64,000 bases of DNA from Cunninghamia lanceolata (lineage: Eukaryota; Streptophyta; Pinopsida; Cupressales; Cupressaceae): positions 310,001-374,000 of the forward strand of contig BSBN01001483.1 of the NCBI GenBank assembly GCA_027924645.1. Direction: 5' to 3'. This document shows positions 58,901 to 64,000 of the stretch, piece after piece. The stretch's first letter is position 1; each line of letters begins with the position of its first letter. The position numbers and the translations under genes were made by a program. The notes under the pieces are model-generated. The model saw only the letters and a list, made by a program, of their open reading frames with translations, was not told the DNA's origin and made no database searches.

Positions 58901-60270
58901 AGCATCAGGAGAGAGAAAAAGAAAAATCACCATCTCCACAACACATATTGGTGGAAACAGGAGATAGAGGTGAACAACATCATGATGCCGAGAAGCATGA
59001 TCAGATGCCTCCATGGTTAGAAAAGGAAGTGAATGTTGAGGAGGAACTGGAGATTCAGGAATTTGACGTCTCCACCCTGCTCGCCGCAAATATAATGAAA
59101 CCCAGGAGGAAGGCCAGGATGACTTCGGCCATCAAAAGAGATCCGGCTACAGGGAGAAGGACCGCACAGATTGCTGTGCCTACCGTAGAGAAAGAGAAAG
59201 GCAAAATCACTGTGGATGAGTTCTAGATAAGCACAGTTGATTTAGGTTTTGCCAATGAAGAGCAGGAAGGTCAGGAGGGAAAAGACATTATAGACTCTCT
59301 AATTCAGAAGGTGAAAAGAGAGAAGGAGAAGAATAAGCAACATAAAGAGCACATTGCTCAGTTGCATGCATACATTAAGGGTTTAACCAACCCTGAGGAT
59401 ACCACAGGTGAAGCTGCAGTCCCATTGACTGCCATTTCTCAGGAGGAGGTAAATAAACTGGACCTCATGAAACATGAGGTGTCTGTAATCAGAAAATGGG
59501 TGTCATCCACATTGGATGATGCCATTGAAATAATGAAAGGTTCTTTGAAGAGATGGAGCATATTGAGTGACTCCAAAACCAAGGTGGACAGGTTGCAGAT
59601 GCAGACCGGAAAAAGGTCTTATAAACTGGAGAAAGTCCTTAGCCCGCTGGACGAAATAAGGAAGATAAATCCACAACTGCTTATCAGTAAGCAGGTGTTA
59701 AATAATAATACTGCATTATTAGTGGATATCTGGTATAAGGATGTACAGTTCGAATGCGGAGTCCTCAAGAGATGCAATAATAAGCTGAGGGAGATCAGCA
59801 TGAGGCTACACGATTTAATGGGCATTGAAGCATACATGCTCGAAACATTGGAGGGCAAGGTGGAAGGGAAGATAGAGAATCAAGATGAAGATTCTGCCCT
59901 CAAGGCTTTGTGTAATAACTTCCAGGTGGAAGATGATGGTCCGCTAGTCCATTTGACAGAAGAGATAATAAATAAAATGATGAGGATCAAGGTCAAGATG
60001 GAGACCTATAATGAGACACTGTAGGACAGAAAGAATAAGCTAGATAACAGCAGAGATAAGTATGAAGCGCACAAACACGCCATCATCAAGGCAAAGACTC
60101 AAGATGGCGGAGGAATAGACCAAGTTGTGCGGTCATACGAACAAATCTAGAGCAGCATGCAGCCCCATATGCAGCAGCGTCATCATCCGGATAGCGAAAG
60201 TTCAGAGAGCGATGCACATGATGATGACCCACATGCATCAGATGAAGAGCATGATGAAGATACATCATGA
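55909..60270 (+). pseudogene. U3-encoded protein of element B
   Basis: 4,362 nt from ATG (MAEKCLVKN) to TGA, exactly the length of the A copy, so without net indels. Twelve in-frame stops lie near 56182, 56434, 56857, 57412, 58234, 58405, 58642, 58711, 58735, 59224, 60022 and 60148. Against A, eight are CAG to TAG and two CAA to TAA. Domains are as in A: helical N-terminus with a conserved WYIQF segment, basic clusters (RAPRGKKVEKG, RRKRR), acidic middle, ISTVDLG near 59230, coiled coil, His/Asp-rich tail. Function unknown. Confidence 0.85.
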
Positions 60271-60422
60271 AGGGGGGAATATCTTGCATATGCAGTATAG
60301 ATAGTTGCCAGCTGGCAACTTGTGCCTTTTTGTAAAATTGACAGGTCATGAAGTGATGACCGTTGATTTGTATTGACATATCAGATCCGTGGATCTTTTG
60401 TAACGGATTCCTCACCTTATTC

Positions 60423-60430
60423 TATAAAAG
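60423..60430 (+). promoter_or_regulatory. LTR TATA box (element B)
   Basis: TATAAAAG about 150 bp after the U3 gene, conserved with A. Confidence 0.62.
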
Positions 60431-61252
60431 GTGGTGGAATGCCTTGTTATATTCATTCGAAACTTAATTGAAATTTGATTGCTGAAATATTCAGGACTTA
60501 TTTCAAAGCTGCTGTATATGTACATGTCTTTTGCATACTTAATGAAAGGGAAGAGTATTTTGATTACAAATCTTAGTAAATCTTGAGTAATCTGTGTCTA
60601 AATTCTGGATATGTGCTTTGATTTGCTGCGTCCCTTGGAGTGCTCATCAGGTTGCATGTATTGTTTTCATTCATTATCCTCTGAAGTTTGCATCAACTGT
60701 ATCTAGCTGTGGAATGTCCTAGTGAACATATGGTTTGATTTCTTCTCCTCATGACAGTATCAAGCATGTATGTGGATCAAAAGCTAAAGGTTCAACTTAA
60801 TTAGAAGTATTTCCTTTAATTTCTTTCAATTTCAGAGCATCTCACTATCACAATTGCAAATAAACTGATAATCTTAAGCAAACAACCCAAAATATGTAGA
60901 CATCTCGTAGATAATCGTAAATATTTAGCATATTTGAACACCAAGCATGCACAATTGGAAATATCATGCAAAGATCTATGTATTTTACCTCTTTTCATCA
61001 AATACTCGCATAATTTGACTTCCCTGTAAGGAATTTCTGCAGGAACTTCATGATGATGGTGCATTTTCACGTAAGGCCCCAAAATGGAAACAGTAACTCA
61101 CATTAACCACTGAGTAACGTCAGTCGATTAAGACCTAATCACCGGAGACTTGGGATCATGAATTCTTTGAATTCACTATATCTTTCAAGATGAATAAAGG
61201 TTAATGTGTACTTTTATTCTATGTTTGTTTGTGACTAACATCATGACCAACA

Positions 61253-61275
61253 TAAATTGGCGCTAGAAGGAGGGC
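61253..61275 (+). other. Primer-binding site of element B
   Basis: TAAATTGGCGCTAGAAGGAG directly after the LTR end CCAACA. Single copy, unlike A. Confidence 0.85.
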
Positions 61276-61979
61276 CTGACTCCGGAAGATCACGCTCATC
61301 ATCAGTAATTTCAGGTTTGATGACGTATAAAAGTAAGGTAACCTCAGATCGCCCGTGAATTTTGGTAAATTACGTAAATATTTGCTGTGAGAAGTTTGTA
61401 TATGCACATTCTATGAAAAGATTTCCAGATCTCACATAAATATTGCAAGCTTTACAGTAGATCTCTCTAAGTTCACTAATATTGGCTAAAGATACGTAAA
61501 TTTGTTCAAGCTTTGAGACTTTTAGGCTTTAGGCACTCGAGATCTTGTGCTATGAGTCAGGATATCCCAATATCCTGTCATATTTGCAGTGTCTTCGCAA
61601 ATATTTTGTAAATATCCAGTCTGACTTGCCGTTTAACCGCAAATATCACCTCATCCGGTGGAATCCAGCCAATATTTGCAAAGTTTCAGCCAATTTGACT
61701 CCAAATCAAGAAATCCTGGCTTACAGGATAAATACCAGGTCTAGACCTAGTGAAGTTTTTGAAGAATTACCTGTTAGAGGTTTCAGACCTAGGACTGTAG
61801 ACATTCACCATACTCCAGGATCTAGTGCGTCTAGAGCTTCACCGGGACCTCCTCCTGTAACTCCTGTTGGTTTGCAAATACCTTCCGGTATATCCGTGAC
61901 ACCTCCTATTCAAACCTAGGGTATACCTTTAGTTCAACCTCAGCCAATTGCACCACCAGTTCAGCCCCCTCAGGTTGCA

Positions 61980-64000
61980 ATGTCTTTCTTTGCAGCAGAG
62001 TCACCCTTGACCTTTAATGCATATCATGAGTTACCAAAGAATCTGGACAAACTTTGTCCAAAATATCATCCTTATCAAGATGCTGATGATCATATCAGGA
62101 CGTTTAAAGAAGCGTGCTGCAGAGCCAGAATAGAACATCAGGACGTGGTGTGTAGATTATTTCCTTTTTCCTTAGGGGAAGAGGCTTATAGTTGGTTCAT
62201 CAGTCTTGGTCAATCTTCTGTCGGTTCGTGGGCTGTCTTAGAGAAAGCTTTTCTTGATAGGTTCAAGGTCCCTATTGATCCATCCATGAATTACCACATG
62301 TTTGCCACAATCAAAAGATTTGAGAATGAGCCTATTGCCAATTTCAATGCTAGGTTCTAGAAAATGTTGTCCAAGCTAGTTGCCCCATATGTGGTGGCTG
62401 ATGCTGCTGCTAGGAGTATCTATTATTCAGCCCTGGATCCATTAACTTCCATGTTCATCAGAAGAACACATCCTGAGATCACTATATTGGCAGGAGCTTT
62501 TCAAGAAGCTATCAAGGTAAATCAGCAGTTGATACCTGCTCCTACTCCAAATATAGTATTCCCTACTTTGCCTGGCGTGCAAGCACAATATCCAGCACCA
62601 TATCCTGCAGCTTATCCTTCACAATATCCTGCACAACATCCTAATGGATCAGTGATACCCCCAGCAGTCATGCCTGCACCTTTGCAAGTACCTCCATTGA
62701 GTATTATGCCTCCTCCTAATGGAAATAGCCAATTGCCGCAATATCCTGCACATGCTCAGACACCTCAGGGTACCGATCTATCCAACAATAACCATGGATC
62801 TTCCTTTTTCAAGCCTCAGACTGAAAATGTAGTGGCCAAAGCTCAAGAGGAGAAGGAGGAAATCAAAGAAATTTCTGCTCAACTCAGAAAACTCACCACA
62901 GAAGTAACACATTTGAGAAATCAAGGGTTTTATTCGCAGTCAGGTCAGAATAGGAGTTATTCCAATGACAGACCAAACTACCCTGACAGAGGATATAACA
63001 ACAATAACTTCAACAATAATGGTGGAAACAACAATAATCCTCCTAGATAGCCCAGAGTGTGGAACTCTAGGCCAAATAACGGTTCATTACCATCACCCCT
63101 AGACAATCAGCCTCCTGGTGAAGCCAAACAGACTACCAGAGTCAATCTTGCTGAAGCAGCCCTTACCAATTGGTGCAGGATCCACAATACCAATGCACAT
63201 GCAGAATTAGATTATCCACAATTTAGGATTGCTGCCAGCATCTTTCAGACTGAAGTGTCTAATACTTCTAGAAATCCACCTCAGGCAGAAGGAAATGAAA
63301 TAGTTCCTTGTGGATATGACTCAGCTTTTGTGCTAGAAACGTACACAAATCAGCCTCATCAGGATTATAATCAGACCTGTGAAGAATCTGCCTTAACCTT
63401 TGAAACAAACTATGTCTTCCCCTTTGAGGATGAAAATGAACCTGCAAGAGAGCATGAGGAAGTACATGCATACCAGCAGCAATATCCTGGTAAGCACAAT
63501 TATAACCTGAGGAGCAATGCCAACAGACCTGCTGGTCCATTGACATCATCTCTACCTCCAAACAACTTCAACACACCTCCTAATCCTAAGGCTAGCAATA
63601 ACCCTGGGTTCCCTAAGGTGAATGCTCAATACTTGTCTCCTCAGAATACAGTAACAAAAGTCGTAAATGCACCTCAGGAGTCTGACAAGTTAGTCAGCTA
63701 TTTGGCTGATGAAATGAAGAAAATCAAGATCAGCCTGTCCTTATCAGAGTTACTAAAAACTCCTGCCATCAAAAGAGCATTCATGAAGTCACTAGATGAT
63801 CCTGCTCCTAAAGAGGATAATCATCTTTCAAGTCAATCCAATGGCAAGGAGCATGCTGTTAAAGATAACATTATCAAGCCCAAGGTGTCAGCTACAATCC
63901 AAGCTGCTGAAACCTCCCACATGACCTTGTATAGAGATAAAACTGAATCACCTCCGTTTCACCTCACAATAAGAATGTTCAGCAAGAACTTGCACAACTG
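61980..64000 (+). pseudogene. gag: gag and start of protease (element B), cut by window end
   Basis: ATG 61980 (MSFFAAESPLTFNAYHEL). The frame is open upstream without an ATG from about 61545 to a TAG at 61917, so 61980 is the supported start. Gag core VVCRLFPFSLGEEAYSWF; TAG at 62358 (CAG in A) and TAG at 63048. A Tyr/Pro-rich repeat stretch (62590-62640; QYPAPYPAAYPSQYP) and an Asn-rich stretch precede the zinc motif WCRIHNTNAHAELDY (63170), whose final Cys is Tyr. The frame continues unshifted into TLYRDKTESPPFHLTIRMF, the start of protease, at 63921. Gag and Pro are thus one frame here. Confidence 0.85.

Larger units (their letters stand above)
54436..61252 (+). repeat. 5' LTR of element B, 6,817 bp
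   Basis: Same length, termini and contents as the A LTR. Upstream region 54456-55740, spliced leader, broken U3 ORF, TATA box, then about 800 bp of R and U5 without a gene (60450-61252). Confidence 0.92.
54436..64000 (+). mobile_element. Element B: giant-LTR Ty3/gypsy element, cut by window end
   Basis: The LTR starts TGTTGTGTGG at 54436, where the C+ second ORF breaks off (left flank AATCT). LTR 54436-61252, primer site, gag and the first residues of protease are present. It is the same subfamily as A in the opposite orientation, and more decayed in the U3 gene. Confidence 0.92.

Overview
The window is a nest of plant LTR retrotransposons. I see no host gene, tRNA, rRNA or CRISPR array. Plant Ty3/gypsy polyproteins of Tat type (gag zinc motif C-x2-H-x5-H-x4-C, second RNase H), copia-type initiator-Met primer sites and extensive stop-codon decay point to a repeat-rich seed plant. 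A gymnosperm is plausible but not proven.

Layout. (1) 1-8103, minus: element A, 5' part of a Ty3/gypsy element with a 6,817-bp LTR; the window starts inside its gag. (2) 8104-8794: unassigned. (3) 8795-22469, minus: T0, an old Tat-type element, rearranged. It has gag-PR-RT-RNaseH-aRNaseH-INT, a 1.9-kb LTR, a second internal segment with an unidentified ORF and 48 bp of another LTR copy. (4) 22470-23500 plus 52107-54435, plus: C+, a copia-type element without visible pol. (5) 23501-24747 plus 46148-52106, minus: C-, a related pol-less copia-type element inserted in the LTR of C+. (6) 24748-46147, plus: T1, a complete 21.4-kb Ty3/gypsy element inserted in the 3' LTR of C-. It has 5-bp target duplications (AGACA) and two LTRs of 6,994 and 6,998 bp. 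(7) 54436-64000, plus: element B, sister of A, inserted in C+ and cut by the window end at the start of its protease.

The most unusual feature is that the LTRs of T1, A and B are about 7 kb because U3 contains a whole gene. In all three it lies upstream of the LTR TATA box and encodes one large protein: about 1,262 codons in T1 and 1,453 in A/B. It has an N-terminal helical domain, a basic and low-complexity middle and a C-terminal coiled coil. The T1 and A/B versions are diverged but recognisably homologous. In a genomic RNA this gene would be the 3'-terminal gene after pol, copied into both LTRs at each round of replication, in the manner of a U3-encoded retroviral accessory gene. All copies here are broken by point mutations, largely CAG to TAG.

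Second, T1 encodes its extra (archaeal-type) RNase H before the reverse transcriptase, whereas T0 in the same window has it between the normal RNase H and integrase. Third, C+ and C- share an architecture without pol: a coiled-coil gag with about five tandem zinc knuckles, then a second unidentified protein.
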